64,000 nt of DNA. Source: Mauremys mutica (taxonomy: Eukaryota; Chordata; Testudines; Geoemydidae). The notes under the pieces were generated by a model that saw nothing but the letters and a program-made list of their open reading frames with translations, had not been told where the DNA came from and ran no database searches. This document shows, piece after piece, positions 38,701-50,700 of this stretch (positions are counted from its first letter, which is position 1; every line of letters starts with the position of its first letter). The position numbers and the translations under genes are program-made. The stretch lies in assembly GCF_020497125.1 (NCBI RefSeq), contig NC_059079.1, positions 53,641,114 through 53,705,113 of the forward strand. Direction: 5' to 3'.

Positions 38701-41700
38701 CAACTTTGTAGAAAAAGGGGCCAGGCAGAGCTAAGATCTTCAACAACTTACTGTAAAGTTGAACTGTTTCTGTTAATACAGATCATGGATCCAATCATGG
38801 AGCACAAAGTGTCTGGAGCCCCTGGCTGTGTCCATGGACAGAAATACGGCTTGAAGATATTTTTAATCTAGTACATGTAGATTAGAGCATGTAGTGAGGG
38901 AAATATGCAGCAAGCTTTTCCAGACTCTTGACAGTCTGTGATGCAACCTGCATAACCTCGGTGTTTTGCTGATAGTTTATGTTTGCTTCAACAGCCACAG
39001 AATTGGGCATCATTATGTTCTCTGGAGAGTCTATTGAAAACAAAGAGATGTGCTTTCTTGTACAAGAACATTTCACTGAAAAATGGTGTTTTCAGAATTT
39101 TCAATGACTCAGAGGGTTGAGGAACCTAGATAACTCTGTTAGATATAAATACCCAGTGTGAGAGTCTGATCTGTTACACTAGTATAAATCCAGAGTAATG
39201 CCACCAAAGTCAGTGGAGTTACCTTGACTTTACACTAATATAACTGATCAGATTCTGGCTCTAATCATTCAGTCCAGTTGTCCTTGAGTCAAAACTCCCA
39301 CTGAAGGCAAGGGGAGCAGTCAGCATACAAGAATGGTAGGACCGAGTCCTAAGTGTTAAGAACTCTCCTTACCAGTTTGCTGGTGGACACACTGAATTCC
39401 CTGAAAACGTGTGCTACCATATCCCATGCTGCACAGTTCTCCACACTTTCTGAGCTGAGCAGCCTCTGGATGAAATGAAGAACTGCCTTCCTCACCTGCA
39501 AGGGTAGAGATGACACACATGAGTTATTGTTATCCCTTCTGCCTGAAATAGGAGATAGGATATGAGAGTCCTTATGCTTTTGATTTGATCTCCTTGGCTT
39601 ATAAACATGGATCCATTTAACACAAGGCAGGAGAATGACATGCCTTCTCTAGTCTGCAGTCTCTCCTCTGGATCTGAATGAAAGCTCCACCCAGATGTCC
39701 ATTCATCCCATATCATTGAAAAAAATTGAAATATTTCACTGCTCCACACACAATCTTACCGTAGCATTCTGATCGCTGAAAGTAGATTTCACTGCCTTCA
39801 CAATCAGAAACTTTTTCAGTCTTGTCTCGGGCACTGAAAGATAAGGAGAGGTGTACAGTACTTCTTTGTTCCACACACTCACTTTCCACATTGGAATGAA
39901 TCCTGGATTTCAAAAGGCCCTATTTAAGAATAGTCCCAAGCTTCTCTCATACACAGAATCAATGGGGAAAACATAGGACCAGACTCTGGTCTCAGTTACA
40001 GTAGTGTAAAACTAAAGTAATTCCATTTCTATAAATAGTGCCATCATACTGCCATGATGGAAATAGTATAAAAGAATTAGATTGAGGTCAATCTGTGTTT
40101 ACACAGTATAACAGAACTCAGAATCTAGTCTACAGTGTCTAATACTGACGATTATCGAGTCAGGGGTATTATTTTATTTTTGATTATTGTTAATGTGCAT
40201 TAGCCCCAAGGCAACGTCTGTATCTGAAGTTGAAAAATATCTTGGGCTACATTCAGCACTTAGTTGAACCTGTTGATTTCTGTGTGGCCATAGGGGGGTA
40301 ACTTAGGGCAGCATTTTGCCCCTTAGTGGATATCCAGATCACTGGTGACTGTGTGTTATAGAGATTCTGTGCCCCATTTGCAGAGGTGATGAGTCTGTTA
40401 CAGCCCTGCTGTGCCTACAAAGCCTTGGTTCTTTAGCTCAATCTATAGTAGCTCATGCTTTTAGCTCTGGATCAGGGCTGGCTTTAGGCCGATTCCCCTG
40501 ATTCTCCTGAATCAGGCTCCGTGCACATAACAGGACCCTGCGCCCAGTGGCCTTTTTAATTTTTACTCACTCGGCGGTGCTCTGGGTCTTCGGCGGCACT
40601 TTGGCGGCAGGTCCTTCACTCGCTTTGGGTGTTCGGCGGCACTTTGGCGGTGAGTCCTTCGCTCCCTCCGGGTCTTCGGCAGCACGTGAAGGACCCGCTG
40701 CTGAAGTTCCACCGAAGACTTGGAGCGAGTGAAGGACCCGCCGCTGAAGTGCAGCCGAAGTCTCAGGGCACCGCCTGGTGAGTACAAGCCCCACAAATCA
40801 GGCCCTGCACTTCCTGAAGCCGGCCCTGCCCTGGACGTCCCCAACTCAACCCTCAGCATGTCGGCCAAGAGGGCAGCTGGCACAGTTGCTCCTGTGTTAC
40901 TTACAGTCAGCATCAACAATAGCTCTGAGCAGATTCAGAGATGCCACACGAACAACCTCATTTTCAATCTTCAGCTGTGAGTGCAGAAAGGCTATCAGAT
41001 CATCAGGAGAAGAACGGGCTGCAAGGCAAGAAATCACGTCCTCACTGATGACAGAACTCTTATTGTTACCATACCTTACAAAGGTAAGGAAGTTACAAGG
41101 AAACTACTGTGTAACTCAGTCTCTCTTCCCCTTACCTAGCTGAACTATACAATAGACCAGCTTTGTGTGATTTTCCATGCTGAGCAGCTTAGCTTGAGAA
41201 CAGAGCTGTGGGAAAAAGGGAAATGGTCAAAGAAAAACTAATCAGAAGCAATTGAAAAGAAAATGTTCAATTAATTTCTAAGCTTCCACTTCCTACTTGT
41301 CCAGCTAGAGGTCTCAACCCCTGGTGGATGGTACTGAATGCACAGCAAGAATCAAACACAATGTCCAATACATTAGATGAGAGAAGCTGAAGTGTTTTGA
41401 GCAGCAGAGCTCATCGAATCAAGACACAGTCACAGTGTTTACTGTGCAACTCTGACTCCCCCTGATAATCGGCTTATGGTGAAATTGCTTTACAAACTGA
41501 TCTGGATATTAGCTAAGAAAATGAGACCACTACCTGCTTACTCTTGAGCCTGCAGAAATCAGTAAGGCATGAGGCGGTCCCCAGGCTCTGCACTATCATT
41601 CCATAGATTTTGACTGTTAATATGCTTCAGATCTGCTGTGCCTAAGCTCAAGGGATCCAAGCAAAACCACCCCTCACCTGGTTGTGCAGAGCACTGCAGA

Positions 41701-44700
41701 TGGCTTGAAACTTCCCGCCAGGGAGAGGGATCTTATATTCACCCGAGACCTCCAAGAGCTGGCTCAGACTCTGCAACAGAGGGTGAAAGTCAGATGGTGG
41801 CACACACAGGAGCAATATGTAGTGACTGAAGCAGATTCAGGGGATTCGTAGATTCCAAGGCCGGAACAGATTATTGCCATCATCTAGTCTGACCTCCGGT
41901 ATAACACAGGCCACAGACCTTGCCCAGAATAATTCCCAGAGCAGAGCTTTTAGAAAAACATCCCAATCTCGATATAAAAACTGTCAGTGAGGGAGAATCT
42001 GCCTCGGCCCTTGGTAAATGGTTCTAATGGTTAATTATCTCACCATTAAAAATGGACACTGTATTTCCAGTCTGAATGTGTCTTGCTTCAGTTTCTAGCC
42101 ATTGGATCAAGTTACACCTTTCTCTGCTAGACTGAAGAGCCCGTTATAAAACATGAGGCCCTCATGTAGGATATTATAGACTGTCATGAAGTCACCCTGT
42201 CACAGGATAGGTCCACCCCGTCAGGTGGTACCAGGTTGTGGAGGAAATGAAGTAGATCTCGGGCGGCCCAGCTGCCTAGTCACTGCAGCAGTCCTGACTC
42301 CTACGGCAGCATAGCCTAATGGTTGGGATCAGCGCAGCAGCCCTTCAGTGAGGGTCCACGGCCAAACAGCCTGAGTCTGTAGGGCTCCCCTTCTAGGTAT
42401 GGCAGTGCGGCCTAGTGGCCAGAGTCATTAGAACCTCCTTTTGCTGCAGGGAAGTGTTGTCTAGTGGCCAGCCCTTCTGCATTGGGTCCTACATATTCCA
42501 CAGGTCCCAGCCCAGGGCCGTGTCTTGCTGCAGGGGTATCTGCCACCAAATCAGCGGGAATCCTTCCAAAACATGCCAAGTCAAAGCCCAGTGCCTCAAC
42601 TGGATCAATGCTTAGTCTACCTAGGCTACTTCCCACTCAGGGATTCTGTGGTCTCTCCTCCATCTCTGGCATTGGGCAGCTGGGGGTCAGTTGCAGCCAC
42701 AGTCTGGCTGGCCTCTGAATCCTGGAGCACTGGCAGTCTCTCTGCAGGAGACTGCAATGCACCCAGTGCTGGCGCTTCCATTTAGGCGAGCTAGGCAGTC
42801 GCCTAGGGCACCAGGATTTGAGGGGGGTGGCATTTTGCCGGGAGGGTGGCAGGCGGCTCTGGTGGACCTCCCGCAGGTGTGCCTGGGGAGGGTCGGCTGG
42901 TCCCATGGCTCCGGTGGAGCATCCACAGGCACACCTGCGGCAGGTCCACCGGAGCCACGGGACCGGCAGCGAAATGGGTAGAGCTGGCCCTGCGCCTAGG
43001 GCGCCAAAAACCCTGGCGCCGCTCCTGAATGCACCTCTGCTGTCTTCGGCAACCAGCCCAGACTGAGCTGAGTGGCTCTCTTTTATATCCTGGTTCCAGC
43101 TGAAGCATGCCCAGCAGAGATGAGGGGCCATGGCCTCCTTAACCCATAAAGTATAATTAACCCATGTTGAACCAATGTGGGGTAGGTAAACCCAATCACG
43201 CACCCTTTTACTTTCTGTTTGTTAAACTAAATAGATTGAGTTCCTTGATTCTACCACTGTAAGGCATGTTTTCTAATCCTTTAATCACTGTGGCTCTTCT
43301 CTCAATCTCCTCTCCAATTTATCCACACCCTTTTTGAGTTGTGGGCACTAGAACTGGACACCCGTATTCCAACGGTAGTCACACAAGTGCCAGATTTAGA
43401 CGTAAAATAACCACTGTACTCCTCCTTGAGATTCCCCTTTTTATGCTTTTTAGCTTTTTTGGCCACAGCATGAGTTCGCGTTCAGCTGATTATTCATCAT
43501 GATCCCCACAATCTTTTTCAGAGTCACTGCTTCCCAGACAGCATCCCCCATCATGTATGTATGGCCTAAATTCTTTGTGCCTAGATGCTCACATTTACAT
43601 TCAGCCATATTTAAATGCATCTTTGTTTGCGCCCAGTTTACCAAGTGATCTAGATCTCTCTGAATCTGTCCTCTCCATTTTTTACCACTTCCCAATTTTC
43701 TCATCTGCCAACTTTAGCAGGGAAGATTTTATGTCCTCTGCCAGGTTATTGATAAAAAAGGTGAAAATCGAATTCCTTCCTGCATCTAAACACTTTTCTC
43801 CTTTGCTGCTTCAAGCTTCCACAATGTCTCTGATGCCATCTACAGATTTTACTATATTGAAGCAGTTCTGTAGTGCCCTGATGCTATCAAACAAGTCCAT
43901 GATGCGTGGGTTCCCTCCAAATCATGGGTATTTCAACCCCAAAAGTGACCACATACTCTGTACCAGAAAGCTTCAACCAACAGAGATGGTGAGTAAATTT
44001 CACAACCAAGAAGTTATAGCTGTCTCCTGAGTTCGTTTACGACTGTGTAGCCCCACTGAAGACAGAATATGGCCCCTTACTTCTTGCTCATGTGGTACTC
44101 AGGGTCGATGAAATAGAGAGACAAGGGGAGTGAGACAATATCTTTAATTAGATTATCTCACCCACCTTGGCGCTCTAATATCTTGGGACCAACATGGCTA
44201 CAACAGCCCTGCATAGAACGGGAGATGAAATAGACAGGCAATGCTTTTAGATCCATCTAGTTCCATAATCCAAAGCAATCACCCTCAAGCCTCCTTAGTA
44301 TTAATTTTCAACCATTGGCTTGGTACTGACCAGAGACAACATATGGCAGCCCCTGCTCTGAGGAGCTTGTGAACTAAAAGAGAGACGCAGAGTTGACAGG
44401 ATGTACTGGGAAATCAGAAGGAGGGAGGATCCTGTTGGAGAGGGGGGCAGGTGTTTTATTTTTTATCTCCTTATCATCCTCCCCAGGAAACAGAGGATGC
44501 TTTTATAAGAGGCATTTACCTACAAATCTTGTTGCCTGGGTCACCATGTGTATAAACCCAGAGCTTGTGTGGATATTTATTTTCTAACAAGTCACTGTCT
44601 CAACCAGGAAACCCCACTGGCAGCAAATTCCTCATGCGGTTCATACATGCAGACACATAGACAGTTACCTTAAGGAGTGGTACCTCACCTTGGTGATGTG

Positions 44701-47700
44701 AAAACCATCAGTGCTCTCCTTATATTGCTCAAGAAGCCATGAGATCTGTTCAAATATCTGATCTTGATACTCCTCTTTGTGTAGCAGGAGACTCATCATG
44801 GGACCAAGGGCTTTGATGATAGCCTGCTTGAGCTGCATAGATGAGACACAGAATTTATGTTCCTACGAATTCATTCAATATCATTCAATGGGCACACCTT
44901 TTCTACTTCCAATGAGTGCACCTTCCCTTGTTCCACTGAAGGATTGTGTCTATCTCAATATTTCCTGGTAAAGAACCAGGACTCGCAGGGTTGGTTTCAG
45001 GATTATATCCTAATGCACCTCACAACTATACCAGGTAAAATATTCCCCAGATTAGTATGCATTCTAGGCCAGCTCATCCCTGTTGGAACTCCACTGGGGC
45101 TGAATGGAGGAATTAATTTAGGCCACTATCCCGTGTTTATCTGAACGTTAGGTGCATAAAACTAGAATCCATGTACACTGCGTACAGACAGAATTTCCAT
45201 GATGTGGTGACATTATAAATGTTTGGGTTTTAGATGTTTTACATGACACTCTGTTCCATCCAAAAGGATGTTCCATTGTGATGCCATCATCACAATGAGT
45301 GTCAGACTCATAGAATTTAACGTTACAATTTCTGCTAAAGTTTTAGAGAACCAGCAATTCTCACCTCCGGCTCCTCACAGGTCAGCCAGTTGCTGGTCAC
45401 ATGAGAGTAGACGGGAAGAAAATGATTGCACAGCCGCAATTCGCCCACTCTGGGGAATGGGCACTTTTCCCAGTTAGCCAAAAAGAGACGTACTGCCCTT
45501 GACCATTGCTCCAGAACTGCATGGACGGAGAGAAGACAGGCAATGTGAAAAGGACACATTAATAACGAGGAGAAGTTGCTTTATCCGTGAAGACACCCAG
45601 GTCTAAAGTTTACTACAATTCCGTGGCAGCTACTGCTTAGTTCAGGACTAGACGCTGAAATCCAGCATCAGTTTTTTCTCTTCCCCCCATTCCATGTCTT
45701 GTTTCTCAAAAGGCTTTTTAATTTGCAGATCTCTCAATCTTTTTTCAATTACCAGCATCTGAAGACAATTTTTTCTCCCTTCCTTGTTACCTCTTAATTA
45801 GAGCTGCTTGAAAAAGCAGTTTAAATTCAATTACAAATCTTTACTAATAGTGTTTTTTTCTTTCAAAATTGCAAAGTTTAAAAATCATTTATATTTTTCA
45901 AAAATCAAAAAAAATTCAGCCACCTCTTTAGATACTCAGAAACACTGGATGCACACTTCCTGATCAGACTTGTCACTGACATTTTTCACGTTTGTTTTTC
46001 CTCAAATTTGAGGAAAAAATTATGGAAAATATAATTAAAAATCAAAATATTTCAGCAAGCTCTGCTCTGAACGACTCGTGTCCTCTGCAGTTATTGTTTA
46101 TTTAACTCTAACACTGTATGTTTTAACCTGAGTTACAGTTTGTCTGAAAGATGTTCGGTGCCCCTAACTGCCATTGGCTTTACTGGGATTTGAAGGTAGT
46201 GGGGAGCACTTTGCCCTAAAAGTAGGTGAATCTAGTGTCCTTGCTGAGAAGAATTAGGGCCCAATCCTGTTGTCTATGAAGTCGATGGCAAAATTCCCAT
46301 TTACCTCAAAGGAAGAGAGAAGTGGAGAGGAAGAGAAGACAGAGAAAGAGGGTGAAAGGAAATGATGATAAAGAAACTAAGAGGAGAGAATGGGTGAAGG
46401 AGTGGGAAATGGGATTTTTAAATGTACAGTATTGAAATCTGCTCCCTTCACTTCCTCCCCCAGGAGACTGCTGGCAGATGGACAGCCTCAGCCTTTGTGT
46501 CTGTTTATTTTAAATTATATCCATGAGTCATAAAGGGCTTGAACTTACAAATGCTCAGTGCCTCCTGCAAAGTGAGGAGCACTCCCAACTTCACTGAGTG
46601 CTGCGGGAGCCAAGAAACGCAGCACCTGGTGCAATCCAGGGCAGGGAGCACAGTTCAGGGCGTGTTTGCAAACTTGGTCAGTCACTCCAATCTGTACCAA
46701 GACCCCCTAAATATCCATTTGGGGCACCTGCCGTAAGTTCTGGCACTTACCACCGCAAAATGCTTGTCTCAGCCTGCTGTCATTCACTAACTCCAACATG
46801 GAGAACATGGCGTTCAGGGTCATTTCCACAAAAGGGATACAGTCAAGTGCTGCAGAGAAAGGCCAGAAGAGAAGGAAGACAGATAATCGGCTGCTCTCCG
46901 CCTTCTTAGAACACAATTAGAAACATTGTGGGGCAGGATGCTATGGGCTCCTAGGCCAGTTTGCGCTGTGTAAGCAGAGCAGACTGGCTTTAAAGGAGCC
47001 ATTGAAAGCCAGTGGGGGATTCTCCCTGAAGAGAGGAATCCCGCACCAGTGCACAGCTGTGCCCGATGCCCAACTCACTCCCAGGGTAAGGGGAGAGAGC
47101 ACTGGGGCGGGATGGGAAGTGGGGTGGAGAAGAGCTCCACTGGACCTGATCTTCCACTCATTCCCATCCTTAAGGAACTTCAGTCAGGGGCAGAAGTTAG
47201 AGCTTGCACCGCCGTCTGGATAGCTCATGATCTGGAAGCCAGAACTAGCAATAGCAGTTAATCCTGTGTCTCTCCACACACGCACGCACACACTCAAGCA
47301 GAGCTCTGTTTAGCTGCAACATTTTTAGGTAGAGAGAGTAATCCCCTGTCCTTAAATGAAAGACGATAACTTTGAAACAAAAGATGGAAGTTACCATACC
47401 ATAGGCTGATGACAGGTTGCCCAGCGTAACTAAAATAAACTCTTCAGGCAGCTTCGGTGGTTTCAGGTGACAGTGCAGCTCATACATGACATCATCAAAA
47501 TAGCAGCTTGCCAGAGTCACTAACATGTTGCTAGCTGCCACTTTTACCTCATTTGTTGCTTCCTAAGAAAAAAAACACAAAAAGAGAAAGACTGAAGTAA
47601 CTGAAGCCGGTTGCACTAGCCAGAGTTGTTTATATGAGTCAAGTTCTTATTTCTGTGCATAAGTTCCGAATGAACTCACCCAACTTTCTGCAGATACAGT

Positions 47701-50700
47701 CATTAGTCATAAATATTCATTGAGTCGTTTGGCTAAACAATTTTCAGCCTTTGAGTTGCTTGCAAGCTACTTAGTTAGACTATTCACCAGTAGCTCCTTG
47801 TGGTGGATGACTGGTCACCATAGTCACATGATATTTTGCCCTGCCCTTCTCTGAGGAGGTAGTAAGACACAGACTGGGCCGCTTCAAAGATATTCAGAGA
47901 GCCTTCCTGGAATAAACTGTCCCCCAAAAGGAGGCTGACTTCCTTTGGAACAAGAGAGGGATTTTTCCATGGGTTTTCCTGCTGCCAAACTAGATTCTAA
48001 ATCCAATGCTGCTGCTTTTGGAGATAGCTCAGATTCTGTCTGTCTTAGGGCTTTATACTGCCACTTATCGCTATAGTATCAGAGCGGCTCCCACATAACA
48101 TCAGTATCAAAAATGAAATCCCTAGTAGACTTTGGAAAAGACGTGCTCATTAAGAAACCACAGGCCTGTCTCTGTGTCTGAGATCATGTGTCTCGGGTTC
48201 TGATCCTGCAAAGCACTTAAGCACATGTGTAACTTTCACATGTGAGTTTCCCCATCTTATACATGTGCACAAGTGCTGTCTAGGACCTGGGCTTTGGTCT
48301 GGAGGAAGGTGTGGGCCTCTAACAGAAGAATACATTTCATTTCAGTATATAGTTTACCCCCTTCCCAAAAAAAAAGAGTTTTAATTAGTTAAAGCTTTGT
48401 ATCCTTTGATTAGTAGCTCAGGAGAACTAACTTACCTGAGTCTCTCTCATCTGCTCTGAGGCTAGGCTTATAATTTTTTTCACTAGCCTCATCTCTAGGC
48501 CCCCAGTGTCCTGCTGTAACACCCCCTCCAGGATATAGTAGATGGCTACTCTGTTTTGCTGGGGACAAACCAGAAAAGAGAACAAACAATTGGGAAAAGT
48601 TTTTCTTGATGACCACACAGTAATTTGACAAATAAGCCCCTGCCCTAAAGAGCTTCCAATCCAAACATGAAATGATTAGCCCAAGTCTTATCAGAACAGA
48701 GCAGGTCCATGGCCAGGAAGAGAATCCATGTCTCCTGAGTCATTATCCACAGTCCTATCCACTAGGCCACACTGACTCCTCAGCCAGCATGCTCACACAA
48801 CTACTCCATTGACTTAATTGGTGTCAAACATGCCATGCCCTCCACAATCACCGCATTAGCAGCACTTCAGAAGCTGCCGAACAATTGACATATTTTAATC
48901 TTCCTGCAGAGAAAAAAGCCAGAAGAAGCCTCCTTCACTGCCCCCTTCTCGAGTTTCATTTATTGAAAACAAACAATAAAAAGGAGCCCCTTGCCCTTGC
49001 TCTAGCCACTCCAGACAGAATTGGTAAATGTGTAATTACAAAATACTCAACTCCCGCAGTAAGTCCTCAACAGCTCCTAGGGGAAATTAGCTCAGCAGTT
49101 AGATCTACACTGACAATCACACAGTTAAAGGTGTCTTTTATGAGGCCCATCAGTGTAGAAATTCACAGATGATACTAAATATGGGGGAGTTTAGTATCAG
49201 CTGGGACAGAAAAAAAAATAAAGAGGGACACAGAGAAATTAAAAACCTGAGCAGAGAACAAGATTCCTTTCAGAAAACTGCAAACTAGCACATCTGGAAA
49301 GTAACTGACTTAATGGGAGGGAGAAAAGTGGGAAGCAACAAGTGCCCTGAGGGTGACAGTGAAAAACCAAGTCAACATGTATATGCAAGGGGTGACGGCT
49401 ACCACAAAGAGCCATGTGGGTTGGGTCTTTTCCACACAGGGATCATGGCACAAAGCAGGAAGATGACAGTTCTTCTCTGTTCATCTAAGGTGTATAATAC
49501 ATTTAGGTAAAAGTAGGAGTAATGGGATTAAACTAAAAAAAAGACATACAATTTAGACTTTAATAACAGGAAAAATGCCTCACCTGTGAGACGGGTCTAT
49601 AAGGTTATGACATAGTCTTCCTAGGAAAATAGTGGAAGTTCAGTCATTAGGGGCTTTTAAAATTAGTTTTGCCAAACCAGTGGGAAATGGCCATTTGGAA
49701 TGGTTCTGCATCCGCAGGGACATGGACTGGATGATCCAATAGGTCTTTTCCATCTCTGTCTCCTGGGAGTCTCTAAATCTAGGTGACCTGCATGCCAAGG
49801 TCATAAAGCCCTTTGGAATGTTCAGAGCCAATCAGATCTCTCGATTAGCTAAACATTCCATTGGTGCTGCTTGAAAAGGAGGCTTCTGCAAACTGCAATC
49901 AGAACAGACAGCTCCACTGGGGAGAAGCTCCTTCCATTAATTTTTTAAATGTCAGGAGGATTTGTTTAATTGAAAATTGTCACTGATAATTTATGAATAC
50001 ATAAGCGCTACATAATACAAGTAGCTCTGGATTAGGCAACAATTTTATTCTTTAAAACCAAAAGATTCATAATTAATCAAGTAATTCAAATAATTAAAGT
50101 ACTAGGAGGCCAAGACAAGCAGTTCAGTTCTGCTCATAAGGGCTAGTGGGGGAAGACAGACTGGGGAAGGGGCTGAATGGGAGTGGAGACCCAGGGTTAC
50201 AGGGGGGAGGGAGGTTCAGAGCCACATAGTGATGGGGGAGGAGGTGCAGAGCTACACAGGGACAGGGGGTGGTTGGGTGGGGCATAGAGCGGGGGGAGTG
50301 GGTGTCTGAGTGGGGGTGGAGGAACACATGTGGACAAGGGGTACAAGGACCCATGAGGGTGCAGGAACACATGGAGACAGGGGCAGATGACTTACTGAAT
50401 GGGAGAGGTTAGGAGTCAGCCAGGGTCTGCATGGGGAGAGCTCCCTAACAATTCCTCCCCACCCCTCCCAAAAAAACTGTTCCATACCTTTCCCATCCAT
50501 ACCCAGCAACCCTCCAAGTTCACACCCAGGCTCCTTCCCAGCAATTTACCTCCCTCTCCCTCAGCTCCTCCATTACCCCTGACTCCACCAAGCCATGAGG
50601 GGTGCAAGAAATATTGCTTTGTAGTGAGTTGAAGTGAATTGTTACTCAGAGTTCTGTATTAATATGCATAGTAAGGAATCTATTTGTCAAAAAAGATTTC

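Larger units (their letters stand above)
41845..43720 (-). mobile_element. CR1 LINE 3' part, antisense, hosting an LTR
   Basis: The CR1 tail complement starts at about 41850 and breaks off at 42197. It resumes at 43201 and includes an ORF2 segment read on minus ([20 protein letters not shown], then GDAVWEAV). The break is filled by an LTR and a nested hAT MITE. Confidence 0.85.

Noticed and set aside
38882..39076. 64-codon minus frame ending in a helix-like SLEKLAAYF stretch
   Set aside because: It sits between MROH2B-like exons 12 and 13 but has no suitable donor/acceptor phases, and those exons already join in frame.
42637..43203. 188-codon minus frame
   Set aside because: It spans LTR sequence and a nested hAT MITE; coding is a by-product of GC-rich inverted repeats.
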